DNA of 46,710 nt from CALKAL01 sp051846895. Lineage in GTDB: Bacteria; Bacillota; Bacilli; Bacillales; Alkalibacillaceae. The notes under the pieces are model-generated. The model was given only the letters and a program-made list of their open reading frames with translations. It was not told where the DNA came from and did not search any database. The position numbers and the translations under genes were made by a program. How positions within the stretch are numbered: position 1 is the stretch's first letter; every line of letters begins with the position of its first letter. Location: assembly GCA_051846895.1 (NCBI GenBank), contig JBPYCQ010000019.1:1-46710 (forward strand), read 5' to 3'. Shown one piece after another: positions 7,848 to 16,462 of the stretch.

Positions 7848-8231
7848 ATGACAAATACAATTGAAGCAGGAAAGATAGTTGAAGGTAAAGTAACGGGAAT
7901 TCAACCATACGGTGCATTTGTTGAAATTGACGAAAATGTTCAAGGACTTGTTCATATTTCTGAAGTTACACACGGTTATGTGAAGGATATTAATGATCAT
8001 TTAACTGTAGGTGATGAAGTAAAAGTAAAAGTGCTAAACGTCGATGAATCTACTGGAAAATTTTCTTTATCAATTCGTGCAACTGAAGACAAACCAGGCT
8101 TAAAGAAGAAAAAGCCAGTTGTAAAGACGGATATAAAAAATGATCAACGTTCAGGCTTTAATGTATTAAAAGATAAGCTTGAAGAGTGGATCGAGCAATC
8201 TTCAGACAGAGAACAAACGTACCGAAAATAA
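7848..8231 (+). CDS. yugI: S1-domain RNA-binding protein, general stress protein 13
   Basis: The N-terminal 72 residues form one S1 RNA-binding domain: GKIVEGKVTGIQPYGAFVEIDENVQGLVHISEVTHGYV, then KVKVLNVDESTGKFSLSIR. The remaining tail is basic and then polar, ending near EEWIEQSSDREQTYRK. It matches B. subtilis YugI (GSP13), a ribosome-associated stress protein, in length and in its position next to yugJ. It is expected to act in the cytosol on ribosomes or RNA. It has its own promoter and terminator. Confidence 0.9.
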   Translation: MTNTIEAGKIVEGKVTGIQPYGAFVEIDENVQGLVHISEVTHGYVKDINDHLTVGDEVKVKVLNVDESTGKFSLSIRATEDKPGLKKKKPVVKTDIKNDQRSGFNVLKDKLEEWIEQSSDREQTYRK

Positions 8232-8233
8232 AG

Positions 8234-8272
8234 AGTGTCCTAAGGAGTAATATTCCTTGGGACACTTTTTTT
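8234..8272 (+). terminator. Intrinsic terminator after yugI
   Basis: A long near-perfect stem pairs AGTGTCC-TAAGGA with TTCCTTG-GGACACT, followed by seven Ts. Confidence 0.92.
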
Positions 8273-8336
8273 GCGTATTGTTATTAAATTCATCATAATA
8301 ATAATAGTTGAAGGATAGAAAGGAGAGTCTGTTTCT

Positions 8337-9500
8337 ATGGAAAATTTTACTTTTCACAATCCGACGAAGCTTATTTTTGGACGAGGCCAATTAGAAAGTT
8401 TACCAACACTCATACCTGAAGGGGTCAAAAGAGTACTCGTCGTCTATGGTGGAGGAAGTATTAAACGTAATGGCATTTATATGAATGTCATGAAGAAGTT
8501 GAAGGATCACGGTTTTGAAACCTATGAGATAGGTGGGGTAGAGCCTAATCCACGTGTATCAACTGTAAATAAAGGTGCAGATTTATGTAAAGAACATCAA
8601 ATTGATTTTCTACTTGCTGTTGGTGGTGGTAGTGTCATTGATGCTACAAAAACAATGGCTGCAGCAGCAAAATATGATGGAGATGCGTGGGATCTTGTTA
8701 CTAAACAGGTGACTCCAACAGAAGCGCTTCCACTAGGAACTGTATTAACTTTAGCGGCTACAGGCTCTGAGATGAATGCAGGGTCAGTGATCACAAATTG
8801 GGAAACGAACGAAAAGTATGGCTGGGGATCACCTCTGTTATTCCCACAGTTTTCTATTTTAGATCCCGTTCATACGTACTCAGTTCCAAAAGATCAAACG
8901 ATTTACGGAATTGTTGATATGATGAGTCATATTTTTGAACATTATTTCCATGAGCCGACTAACGCACCTATCCAGGATCGGATGTGTGAAGGTGTATTGA
9001 GATCCATTATCGAAACAGCACCAAAGCTACTTAATAACCTTGAGTCGTATGAATACCGTGAAACAATTATGTATGCCGGGACGATGGCTTTAAATGGAAT
9101 GCTGTCAATGGGATATAAAGGTGATTGGGCGACACATAATATTGAACATGCTGTATCAGCAGTGTATGACATTCCACACGGCGGGGGATTAGCGATTTTA
9201 TTCCCTAATTGGATGGAATACAATTTGACGGTTCAACCAGAACGTTTTAAACAATTAGCAGTAAGAGTGTTTGGTGTTGATCCGAATGGTAAGGATGATG
9301 AAGAGGTCGGACTCGAAGGAATCCAACGTTTACGTCAATTCTGGTCAGCCATTGGTGCACCATCTGCATTGAAAGACTATAATATCGGATCAACAAAAAT
9401 TGAATTCATGGTTGACCGAGCGATGAAAAATGGACCATTTGGAAAATTCAAGAAACTATACGAAGAAGACGTTAGAGAAATTTTGAATATGTCGTTGTAA
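8337..9500 (+). CDS. yugJ: Iron-containing alcohol dehydrogenase (butanol dehydrogenase type)
   Basis: This is a 387-residue group III alcohol dehydrogenase with NAD(P)H specificity, like the butanol dehydrogenases YugJ/YugK. The nucleotide-binding domain (about 1-190) contains GGGSIKRNGIY and the VGGGSVIDATK loop. The C-terminal helical domain has the metal-binding histidines in HIFEHYFH, GDWATHNIEHAVSAVYDIPHGGGLA. In B. subtilis yugJ also follows yugI. It likely reduces aldehydes in the cytosol; the true substrate cannot be read from sequence. The Shine-Dalgarno AAAGGAGA is well placed. Confidence 0.92.
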   Translation: MENFTFHNPTKLIFGRGQLESLPTLIPEGVKRVLVVYGGGSIKRNGIYMNVMKKLKDHGFETYEIGGVEPNPRVSTVNKGADLCKEHQIDFLLAVGGGSVIDATKTMAAAAKYDGDAWDLVTKQVTPTEALPLGTVLTLAATGSEMNAGSVITNWETNEKYGWGSPLLFPQFSILDPVHTYSVPKDQTIYGIVDMMSHIFEHYFHEPTNAPIQDRMCEGVLRSIIETAPKLLNNLESYEYRETIMYAGTMALNGMLSMGYKGDWATHNIEHAVSAVYDIPHGGGLAILFPNWMEYNLTVQPERFKQLAVRVFGVDPNGKDDEEVGLEGIQRLRQFWSAIGAPSALKDYNIGSTKIEFMVDRAMKNGPFGKFKKLYEEDVREILNMSL

Positions 9501-9508
9501 GAATAAAA

Positions 9509-9545
9509 AAACTTAGCTTTTTAAATTTAAAGCTAAGTTTTTTTA
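9509..9545 (+). terminator. Intrinsic terminator after yugJ
   Basis: A 12-bp perfect stem, AAACTTAGCTTT and AAAGCTAAGTTT with an 8-base loop, runs into Ts. The 21-bp repeat array begins two bases after it. Confidence 0.92.
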
Positions 9546-9546
9546 T

Positions 9547-9777
9547 TTGTTCAAACATGAGTTGTAATTGTTCAAACATGGGCTGTGATTGTCCAAATAT
9601 GAGTAGTGATTGTCCAAATATGAGTAGTGATTGTTCAAACATGAGTAGTGATTGTTCAAACATGAGTAGTGATTGTTCAAAGTTGAGTTGCGATTGTTCA
9701 AACATGAGTAGTGATTGTTCAAAGTTGAGTTGCGATTGTCCAAACATGGGTAGTGATTGTTTAAACATTGATTGAAA
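9547..9777 (+). repeat. Tandem 21-bp repeat array A (11 units)
   Basis: Eleven head-to-tail 21-bp units start at 9547 and every 21 bases to 9757. Each has a core TTGTTCAAACATG (or TTGTCCAAATATG) and an 8-base tail, most often AGTAGTGA or AGTTGCGA. Units 6+7 and 8+9 are an exact 42-bp duplication (9652-9693 and 9694-9735). The last unit decays into ATTGAAA. Open frames run through it on both strands only because 21 is a multiple of three; none has a ribosome-binding site. The rest of the 9501-9886 gap holds the terminator and an AT-rich upstream region of yugN. Confidence 0.97.
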
Positions 9778-9886
9778 ATATCCAAAAATGTTGCTTCAAA
9801 TCATCTTTAGCCATCTTTTTCATTACATGAAAATTTTTAAGCGTGTACATACTAGTGATGAATTCTAAAGAAAAGAGGTGTTAAGC

Positions 9887-10294
9887 TTGATTCAATTAGA
9901 ATCTGGTATCGATAATCAATTGTATTCATTTAGCGATTTAGAGGATATTTTAAAACGATTAGAATTTACAATTGGTGGTAACTGGGACTACGACCATGCG
10001 TATTTTGATTATAAACTTGAAAGTGATGAAGAAAAATATGTGTTTTTACGTATACCTGTTTCAACAGAAATTGGCAATTTAGATGAAGCGGGGGCGCAAG
10101 TTCGAATCGGTAAGCCGTTTGTTTTAGCTCACCGTTTCGAATCAGGAATTGATCATGAGAGTGATATTCGAAATATTTCTGGGGCGTTCAACCAGTTCCA
10201 ATCCCCGGAAGAAAAAGATGCAGACGTGGACCGAATTTATGTTAAAAAAGCAGAGCAAGTATTACAACAAGTTGAACGTGCCCTGTTACAATAA
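9887..10294 (+). CDS. yugN: YugN-like family protein
   Basis: This is a 135-residue acidic cytosolic protein of the YugN-like family, whose biochemical role is not established. It shows the family's segments ESGIDNQLYSFSDLEDIL, GNWDYDHAYFDYKL and FVLAHRFESGIDHESDI. No signal peptide or membrane span is seen. I chose the TTG at 9887, 6 bases after AAGAGGTG; the in-frame GTG at 9878 is part of that Shine-Dalgarno. Its last 9 bases overlap the end of yugO on the other strand. In B. subtilis the two are also neighbours. Confidence 0.85.
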   Translation: MIQLESGIDNQLYSFSDLEDILKRLEFTIGGNWDYDHAYFDYKLESDEEKYVFLRIPVSTEIGNLDEAGAQVRIGKPFVLAHRFESGIDHESDIRNISGAFNQFQSPEEKDADVDRIYVKKAEQVLQQVERALLQ

Positions 10295-11287
10295 TGGATT
10301 CGTTAAAATTAAATAATCATCTTTTTTTATTAGCACTTCAGGTGCAGGGTTTATATTGATGTTATAGTTGCGAATGAAACCTAATAATAATCTGCCGTCT
10401 TTTTTAAATTGATATGTGATATTTAAAATAGATTGGTCAACCCATTCTTCTTTTACTTTCACAATAGAAAAACGTTGTTGTGACAATAATGCCATGACAT
10501 AATCAAACGTCTGTGAATGTTGCTCTCCTATGAGTTCATGGAAAAATAAAGTGCTCGTCGATTCATTAGTACTTATAACATCTGTAGCCCCTGCGCGTTG
10601 TGCATTAATGACCTGATCCTTCGTTAAAATTTCTACGATAATCGGTATGCTCTCATGAATGCCCCTTGCAGTGATTGTTAAAAGAATGGAATGGCGATCA
10701 GCCGCTTTTTCATTCATTGACTGGTCTGCGGTAATAATGATTTTTTTTGCACCGTTAATATTCGCCTTCTCCCATGTCTGGTCGATAGAAGGGTCTCCTT
10801 TTATAAAATGTACACTTTTTAGTTTTAAAGGGTCTTGAAAAAGTGTTTCATCAATTAAAACGATTTTCGCCTCATTTTTAAATTCTTGTTGTATAATTTC
10901 AATTAATCGTCTTGTTCGTTCATTCCAACCGACGATAATATAATGTCCTTTATGATAATAAGCCATTTTTCCCTCTTCATAATCTTTTTTCATTTCAACT
11001 GTACCACTTGCAATTGTCACCATATAAAAAGTTAAAACTCCACCACCAACGAGAATTAAAAGGATTCCAATTACTTTCCCTAACAATGTTTGTGGAACTA
11101 GATCACCATATCCAACCGTGGATCCCGTAATAAACGCCCACCAAATGCCATTAAAAATAGATTTGTATTGTTCTGGTTCAACTAAATAAATTAAAAAACC
11201 AAACAAAGTCATAAAAAAGAGAACCGTTAATAAAAGGCGTAAAATAAGCGGAATTTGAAAGTAAGAACGCCATAGACGATACAACAT
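10286..11287 (-). CDS. yugO: Potassium channel with RCK domain
   Basis: This 333-residue two-span K+ channel matches YugO, which in B. subtilis biofilms carries electrical signals. TM1 is at about 14-36, the pore carries the filter TVGYGD (57-62), and TM2 follows at about 70-95. An intracellular RCK/TrkA-N domain starts at HYIIVGWNERTRRLIEII. I chose ATG 11287, preceded by AAGAGGTGG. A longer frame opens at 11356, but that ATG lies in the loop of the upstream gene's terminator and adds a charged segment that relatives lack. It converges with yugN with a 9-base overlap. Confidence 0.92.
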   Translation of the reverse strand: MLYRLWRSYFQIPLILRLLLTVLFFMTLFGFLIYLVEPEQYKSIFNGIWWAFITGSTVGYGDLVPQTLLGKVIGILLILVGGGVLTFYMVTIASGTVEMKKDYEEGKMAYYHKGHYIIVGWNERTRRLIEIIQQEFKNEAKIVLIDETLFQDPLKLKSVHFIKGDPSIDQTWEKANINGAKKIIITADQSMNEKAADRHSILLTITARGIHESIPIIVEILTKDQVINAQRAGATDVISTNESTSTLFFHELIGEQHSQTFDYVMALLSQQRFSIVKVKEEWVDQSILNITYQFKKDGRLLLGFIRNYNININPAPEVLIKKDDYLILTNPLL

Positions 11288-11331
11288 ACGTCCACCTCTT
11301 TCGACTAATTCCATTGTATCCACGACGCGAA

Positions 11332-11370
11332 GTAAATAAACAAAAAGTCCACGCATTTTTACGTGGACTT
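11332..11370 (-). terminator. Intrinsic terminator after the DksA-like gene
   Basis: On the minus strand AAGTCCACG and CGTGGACTT form a 9-bp perfect stem with an 8-base loop, followed by TTTGTTTATTT. It separates the DksA-like gene from yugO. Confidence 0.9.
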
Positions 11371-11378
11371 CTTAAATA

Positions 11379-11735
11379 TTATTTCGTTTCTTCATCAATA
11401 ATATATCTTGCTGTCGGCATTGCCTTTAACCGTTCGATTGGAATAGGTTCACCCGTTCGTTCGCATAGACCGTACGTTCCTTGTTCAATTTTTCTTAACG
11501 CACGTTCGATTTCTCTTAACTCTTCCTTCATATGCTCATGTAAAGCTATATCTTTTTCACGTTCATCTAATTCTGTTGCAAAATCACCAGGATGCTGTTG
11601 GTCAAATGAATTTAATTCACCGACTGTACCCTCAAGGAAGTCACTTTCAGATTGATAAGAACGCATCATCTCTGTGGCGCGTTTTTTATCTTGTAGCAAT
11701 TGTTCTTTTAATTCATTTAAATCTTGTTGATTCAT
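11379..11735 (-). CDS. DksA/TraR-like protein with incomplete zinc finger
   Basis: This 118-residue protein has an N-terminal coiled coil (about 2-90, rich in Glu, Lys, Leu) and a C-terminal segment GTYGLCERTGEPIPIERLKAMPTAR that corresponds to the DksA/TraR zinc-finger region. Only one cysteine (C91) remains of the usual four, so it should not bind zinc in the standard way. Bacilli carry several such proteins (YteA, YocK, YlyA); I cannot tell which this is. The role is probably at RNA polymerase or in sporulation, by family only. It begins 15 bases after the thioesterase gene, in a likely menA-thioesterase-dksA-like operon. Confidence 0.8.
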   Translation of the reverse strand: MNQQDLNELKEQLLQDKKRATEMMRSYQSESDFLEGTVGELNSFDQQHPGDFATELDEREKDIALHEHMKEELREIERALRKIEQGTYGLCERTGEPIPIERLKAMPTARYIIDEETK

Positions 11736-11750
11736 GAACTCACCTCGACA

Positions 11751-12134
11751 CTATTTCCGTTCGACTACTCCAATTGTGCAACGTGATATTGAAATGAGTT
11801 GGTCATTTTCATCAACGATTTCAATCTCCCACACCATCGTTGTTCTACCGATATGTCTTGGCTTTGCGATTGCTTTTACCATGCCTTCTCGTTTACTTTT
11901 GACATGATTAGCATTGATTTCAATGCCGAACACGTTGTATTTTTCTGGATCAATATTTAGAAAAGCTCCAAGACTAGCAGCTGACTCAGCAAGTGCAACC
12001 GAAGCTCCCCCGTGTAGATAACCTAATGGCTGATGTACGATCGGTGTGACAGGCATCGTTAAAATGACTTCATCCTTCGTTCCCTTAATCATTTCAATAT
12101 TTAATGTTTCAAAGAGTGTATTTTTTAAATTCAA
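11751..12134 (-). CDS. menI: Hotdog thioesterase, likely DHNA-CoA thioesterase
   Basis: This 127-residue hotdog-fold protein closely resembles the E. coli MenI/YdiI type. It has HQPLGYLHGGASVALAES with the catalytic glutamate E50, and the late segments NANHVKSKREG and GRTMVWEIE. MenI hydrolyses 1,4-dihydroxy-2-naphthoyl-CoA to free DHNA, the substrate of MenA. Its place 49 bases downstream of menA and on the other side of the men promoters from menF supports that role. A broader PaaI/YuxO-like esterase remains possible. No membrane span is seen. Confidence 0.8.
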   Translation of the reverse strand: MNLKNTLFETLNIEMIKGTKDEVILTMPVTPIVHQPLGYLHGGASVALAESAASLGAFLNIDPEKYNVFGIEINANHVKSKREGMVKAIAKPRHIGRTTMVWEIEIVDENDQLISISRCTIGVVERK

Positions 12135-12183
12135 TATTCTCTCCCTCTCTATTGTTTTATATTTACGTATTATTATTCATCGT

Positions 12184-13140
12184 TTAAATTAAAATATTGG
12201 TTCCGTAAATGTGCTCTAGTAAAAAGGCGATTCCAAATAATATGCCAAAAAATGTGTTTGTTTGGGCTGTATATTTCATTGCTGGCATCATCTTAATCGG
12301 AACGTTGTTAGCTTTAAATGTTTTAACGGCATTAATCGCTTTAGGAACGCTTAATAATGTAATGAGAGCCCAAACCGGAACCATTTTTAATAGAATAAAA
12401 ATAATTGTAATCAAATATGAAGAAAAGAAAAATATAGCCAGAATCCTAATTGCCCATTGACGTCCTACAATGATGGCTAATGTCTTTCTTCCGCTTTCTT
12501 TATCCCCTTCTAAATCACGGATACTATTTGATAGTAAAATAGCTCCGATTAAAATGGCAATAGGAAGTGTTAACAAAATAATATTTAATGTTAATTGCTC
12601 TACCTGTATATAATAACTGATTGAAATAATAATCGTTCCCATGAAAAATCCGGAGAACAGTTCTCCAAAAGGTGTGTAAGCTATTGGATAAGGGCCTGCT
12701 GTATATAGATATCCGAATAACATTGAAATAAGTCCAACTAATGCAATCCAAAACGTTGTCATTAAACAAATATACAATCCTAAAACAAGTGCGATTCCGT
12801 AAAATAGAAAAGCCAAATTCCGAACGGTTTTTGGTGGTATCCCGTCTCTAACAATCGTCCCACCAATCCCAACAGATTCTTCTGTATCTAATCCACGAAC
12901 GAAATCGTAATATTCATTAAACATGTTAGTAGCGGCTTGAATAAGTATAGATGCGACTAACATGGCGAAAAATAATCCGTAATGAACTCCTTCTTCCAAA
13001 CTTGCGATTACTGTACCAACAAACACTGGAACAAAAGAAGCAGTTAATGTGTGTGGTCTAAGCATTCGCCACCAAATTTGAAATCCAGATTTTTCCCCTA
13101 ATGCTTCTCTTACTGAATGTTTATGACTCAATGTTGACAA
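12184..13140 (-). CDS. menA: 1,4-dihydroxy-2-naphthoate polyprenyltransferase
   Basis: MenA attaches the polyprenyl chain to DHNA, making demethylmenaquinone in the membrane. It is a UbiA-type integral protein with about eight to nine spans. The first aspartate-rich motif is NMFNEYYDFVRGLDTEES and the second is SNSIRDLEGDKESGRKT. RPHTLTASFVPVFVGT marks span 1. The frame opens at ATG 13164, but that codon directly follows the promoter -10 box, ahead of the expected transcript start. I prefer TTG 13140, 6 bases after AAAAGGG, giving 318 residues; TTG 13131 is also possible. It diverges from menF and probably heads an operon with the thioesterase and DksA-like genes. Confidence 0.93.
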   Translation of the reverse strand: MSTLSHKHSVREALGEKSGFQIWWRMLRPHTLTASFVPVFVGTVIASLEEGVHYGLFFAMLVASILIQAATNMFNEYYDFVRGLDTEESVGIGGTIVRDGIPPKTVRNLAFLFYGIALVLGLYICLMTTFWIALVGLISMLFGYLYTAGPYPIAYTPFGELFSGFFMGTIIISISYYIQVEQLTLNIILLTLPIAILIGAILLSNSIRDLEGDKESGRKTLAIIVGRQWAIRILAIFFFSSYLITIIFILLKMVPVWALITLLSVPKAINAVKTFKANNVPIKMMPAMKYTAQTNTFFGILFGIAFLLEHIYGTNILI

Positions 13141-13164
13141 CCCTTTCCCTTTTAATCTAAACAT

Positions 13165-13193
13165 AGTGTAGATAATGGATGTGGTGGTGTCAA
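13165..13193 (-). promoter_or_regulatory. Promoter of menA
   Basis: On the minus strand TTGACA (13188-13193) and TACACT (13165-13170) are exactly 17 bases apart. The -10 box touches the most upstream in-frame ATG of menA, so that ATG is unlikely to be in the mRNA. Confidence 0.75.
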
Positions 13194-13213
13194 TAATGTG
13201 CGATGGGTTCTCC

Positions 13214-13242
13214 TTGTCGTGTAAGTAAAAAAGTCATACAAT
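13214..13242 (+). promoter_or_regulatory. Promoter of the menFDHB operon
   Basis: TTGTCG (13214-13219) and TACAAT (13237-13242) are 17 bases apart, divergent from the menA promoter. The -35 boxes of the two promoters lie 20 bases apart. Confidence 0.65.
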
Positions 13243-13340
13243 AATGAATGAATGCTCAAATTTTATTTATTTAGTTTTCATAAAAAAAGATAGAACATAC
13301 ATGAATAAATCTCAGTATTTCTTTTATGGAGGTACTTATC

Positions 13341-14729
13341 ATGCTACAAACAAAGCAACAATCAATTACTAGAGAGATTGCTTCAGCAATAGAAGAAGCT
13401 AATAAAGTAAATAGCCAATATATATCAGTTGTAGAAGAAATTAACGATATCCATCCCGTTGATTTTTTCGCAAGCTTTAAAGATACAAAATATGAACGTT
13501 ATTTCTGGAAACAATCTGATGAATCGGTCACATATGTAGGAATTGGTACTGAACAAATGTTTACCTCAGACCGCGGACAAAGTAGATACAAAGATATCCA
13601 TGCTCAATGGGAACAATTTTTAGAATCCGTTTATTTTGATAAAAAAGATCGAGAAAAATGGACAGGCCCAATGCTAATAGGAGGTTTTTCATTTTTTGAA
13701 CGTGAAGAATCGTCTAATAAATGGGGACGTTTTCCAATGAGTCGTATGGTTTTACCGACTGTTTTATTAACGGTTAAGCAAGACGGATGTTTTTTAACGT
13801 ATAACTTGCCAGTGGAGAACAAATCTCATGCATTGCAAACGGTAAACAAAATCAAACAAATTATGAATCAAGAGCAGTTCAAACAATTTAACGTTAACCA
13901 AATCAATCATACAGAAATGCTTGACTACAGCGAATGGGAAGAGCTCATTCATCATGCTGTTGAAGAGATTAAAAGCGGTAAGTTCGGAAAAGTTGTTCTA
14001 GCTCGTGAACTAGAAGCACACTTTTCGCAAAAAGTTTCGATTGAAGATGTTGTGAAGCATTTATACGAGAAACAGAGCGATAGTTACATTTTTGCATTTG
14101 ATCATCAATCAGAAACATTTCTTGGAGCAACACCTGAAAGACTCGTCCGTGTTGAAGGTAGTGAATTACTTTCAACTTGTTTAGCTGGAACTATTTCACG
14201 TGGAAATAGTGATGAAGAGGATGAAACGCTCGCATGGACTTTGCTAAATGACGATAAAAATAGAAAAGAGCATCAATATGTTGTCGATATGATTAAAAAC
14301 TCAATTGATCCTTACTGCGACGGGATTCAAATTCCTCAACAGCCAACTATTTACCGTTTAAAGTCAATGCAACATTTATATACACCAGTAACTGCTGAGT
14401 TAAAATCAAACCATTCTATTTTTGATCTTGTAAGTCAATTGCATCCAACCCCAGCACTTGGTGGAGAGCCTAAAAGTTTAGCGATTGATTATATATTTGA
14501 ACATGAACCGTTTGACAGAGGTTGGTATGCGGGTCCAATCGGTTGGGTAGATAGTGAATGGAATGGAGAGTTCGCTGTCGCCATTCGTTCAGCACTCGTT
14601 GCAGGAAATAAAGCTACGCTATTTGCAGGGTGTGGCATCGTTGAACACTCTGATCCGAAAGAGGAATTTGAAGAGACGAAGCTTAAATTTACGCCAATGC
14701 TTGAAGCTTTAGGAGGAAAACCTAAATGA
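13341..14729 (+). CDS. menF: Isochorismate synthase MenF
   Basis: MenF converts chorismate to isochorismate, the entry step of menaquinone synthesis. This 462-residue protein has the chorismate-binding domain in its C-terminal two thirds, with KVVLARELE, LGATPERLVRVEG, LSTCLAGTISRG, KEHQYVVDMI, LHPTPALGGEPK, and FAGCGIVEHSDPKEEFEETKLK. The N-terminal third is the less conserved extension typical of the family. I chose ATG 13341, 8 bases after GGAGG; an in-frame ATG at 13326 overlaps that Shine-Dalgarno. Its stop overlaps the menD start by four bases (ATGA). Confidence 0.96.
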   Translation: MLQTKQQSITREIASAIEEANKVNSQYISVVEEINDIHPVDFFASFKDTKYERYFWKQSDESVTYVGIGTEQMFTSDRGQSRYKDIHAQWEQFLESVYFDKKDREKWTGPMLIGGFSFFEREESSNKWGRFPMSRMVLPTVLLTVKQDGCFLTYNLPVENKSHALQTVNKIKQIMNQEQFKQFNVNQINHTEMLDYSEWEELIHHAVEEIKSGKFGKVVLARELEAHFSQKVSIEDVVKHLYEKQSDSYIFAFDHQSETFLGATPERLVRVEGSELLSTCLAGTISRGNSDEEDETLAWTLLNDDKNRKEHQYVVDMIKNSIDPYCDGIQIPQQPTIYRLKSMQHLYTPVTAELKSNHSIFDLVSQLHPTPALGGEPKSLAIDYIFEHEPFDRGWYAGPIGWVDSEWNGEFAVAIRSALVAGNKATLFAGCGIVEHSDPKEEFEETKLKFTPMLEALGGKPK

Positions 14730-16462
14730 ATATGGGGGATAAAACATATTATGTAACGAATTTTGTCAGTGAATTAGCTCATAACGGACTAGAAGACGTC
14801 GTGATATCACCAGGTTCTAGATCAACCCCACTAGCAATGACTTTCGCTGAGCATCCACATGTGAAAGAATGGATTCACTTTGATGAGCGATCTGCTGCTT
14901 TTTTCGCATTAGGGATTGCTAAAAAGAAAAATAAACCAGTTGCCTTAGTTTGTACATCAGGTACAGCTGCCACTAATTATTATCCTGCAATTGTTGAGGC
15001 TTACTATTCGAGAGTTCCATTGATTGTACTCACTGCTGACAGACCTCATGAATTGCGGGATAATGGTGCTCCACAAGCAATTGATCAAATAAAAATGTAT
15101 CAAAACTATACAAAGTATTTTCACGAAATGGCTTTACCAGAAGCAAGTAAAACAATGATTCGCTATGCAAGAAGACAAGCAAGTCGTGCTTATCATATCG
15201 CTAATTCTTCTTGTAAGGGTGTTGTTCATTTGAACTTCCCATTTCGCGATCCACTCATCCCTGATTTGTCTTTAAACGATTTATGGGGAGAGACCGAGCA
15301 TTTAGCTTTATCTCATAGTACAACTGAAGAACGTGTTACTTCAGTTGAAAGTGATGCCATTGTCCAGTCGATTAAAGGGTTATCACGAGGACTCATCGTT
15401 TGTGGTGAAATAAAAACAGAGCCAGAAAGAAAAGCTATTTTATCTTTAGCAGAAGAATTAAGAATTCCAGTTCTTGCAGATGTCTTATCGAATTTAAGAA
15501 AAAGTGAAGCTGTTAATGAATATGTCATTTCAACGTATGACACAATTTTGAAAGATGATCACTTAAAAGAAATTTTGCAACCGGAATTCATTATTCGTTT
15601 TGGTTCTATGCCAGTCTCTAAACCTTATTTGCAATGGATTACAAATTGGACCCCTCAAGTTCATATCGTAGTTGATGAGAATTTAGGATTTCGTGAGCCT
15701 GCAGGAATCAATACATTAATGGTATATAACGAGACGATATCTTTTGTTCAAACGCTAAAAGACTGCAAAGGCAATATTAACATCTCTGATGAATGGACGA
15801 AACAATGGTTAAAGTTTGACGAAAATGTTAGACAAGTTTTGACAACTATAAAAGATGAACATCTAACTGAAGGGACTGCTGCGTTGACTTTATCTGAGTC
15901 AAGTGGGAGTGGTGATATTATCTTCGTTGGTAGTAGTATGCCGATTCGAGATATGGATACATTTTATTTACCTTCTCAAACTACAGTTGAGTTAATGGCA
16001 AACCGCGGAGTTAACGGGATTGACGGAGTTATTTCGACAGCAATTGGTGTAGCATCAACAAATAAACAGACGACCTTAATGATTGGTGATGTATCATTTT
16101 TACATGATTATATGGGATTGTTCATAGCACGGCAGTATGACATCCCAATCCGAATTATTGTCATGAACAATAATGGTGGAGGTATTTTTTCCTTTTTACC
16201 ACAGTCAACTGAGAAAAAACATTTTGAAGCGTTGTTTGGAACACCATTTAACCCGCCAATTAAGAAGCTATCGGAAGCGGTTGATGCTCATTATGAAAAT
16301 CCGAAGACAATTTCTCAGTTAAAAGAGGTTATTCAGTCACCAATTAGGGGTATAGAAATAATCGAAGTTGTTACAGATAGAGAAGAAAATGTCGTTTGGC
16401 ACCGGGAAAAATGGGAAGAGGCAAGCAAGCGATTAAAAGAATTATTGGATGCTGACTCATGA
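14726..16462 (+). CDS. menD: SEPHCHC synthase MenD
   Basis: MenD is a thiamine-diphosphate enzyme that adds succinic semialdehyde (from 2-oxoglutarate) to isochorismate. The 578-residue protein shows VVISPGSRSTPLA near the N terminus with the family's catalytic glutamate region, CTSGTAATNYYPAIVEA, GSSMPIRDMDTF, ANRGVNGIDGVIST, and the ThDP/metal site GDVSFLHDYMGL...NNNGGGIFSFLPQ. It overlaps menF and menH by four bases each, so the three are likely translationally coupled. Magnesium and ThDP are expected cofactors. Confidence 0.97.
   Translation: MNMGDKTYYVTNFVSELAHNGLEDVVISPGSRSTPLAMTFAEHPHVKEWIHFDERSAAFFALGIAKKKNKPVALVCTSGTAATNYYPAIVEAYYSRVPLIVLTADRPHELRDNGAPQAIDQIKMYQNYTKYFHEMALPEASKTMIRYARRQASRAYHIANSSCKGVVHLNFPFRDPLIPDLSLNDLWGETEHLALSHSTTEERVTSVESDAIVQSIKGLSRGLIVCGEIKTEPERKAILSLAEELRIPVLADVLSNLRKSEAVNEYVISTYDTILKDDHLKEILQPEFIIRFGSMPVSKPYLQWITNWTPQVHIVVDENLGFREPAGINTLMVYNETISFVQTLKDCKGNINISDEWTKQWLKFDENVRQVLTTIKDEHLTEGTAALTLSESSGSGDIIFVGSSMPIRDMDTFYLPSQTTVELMANRGVNGIDGVISTAIGVASTNKQTTLMIGDVSFLHDYMGLFIARQYDIPIRIIVMNNNGGGIFSFLPQSTEKKHFEALFGTPFNPPIKKLSEAVDAHYENPKTISQLKEVIQSPIRGIEIIEVVTDREENVVWHREKWEEASKRLKELLDADS

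Noticed and set aside
9547..9785. Repetitive open frames through array A, e.g. a Cys-rich plus-strand frame and two longer minus-strand frames
   Set aside because: A 21-bp repeat keeps frames open automatically on several frames at once. There is no ribosome-binding site, and unit differences change residues freely. The same applies to frames in arrays B, C and D.
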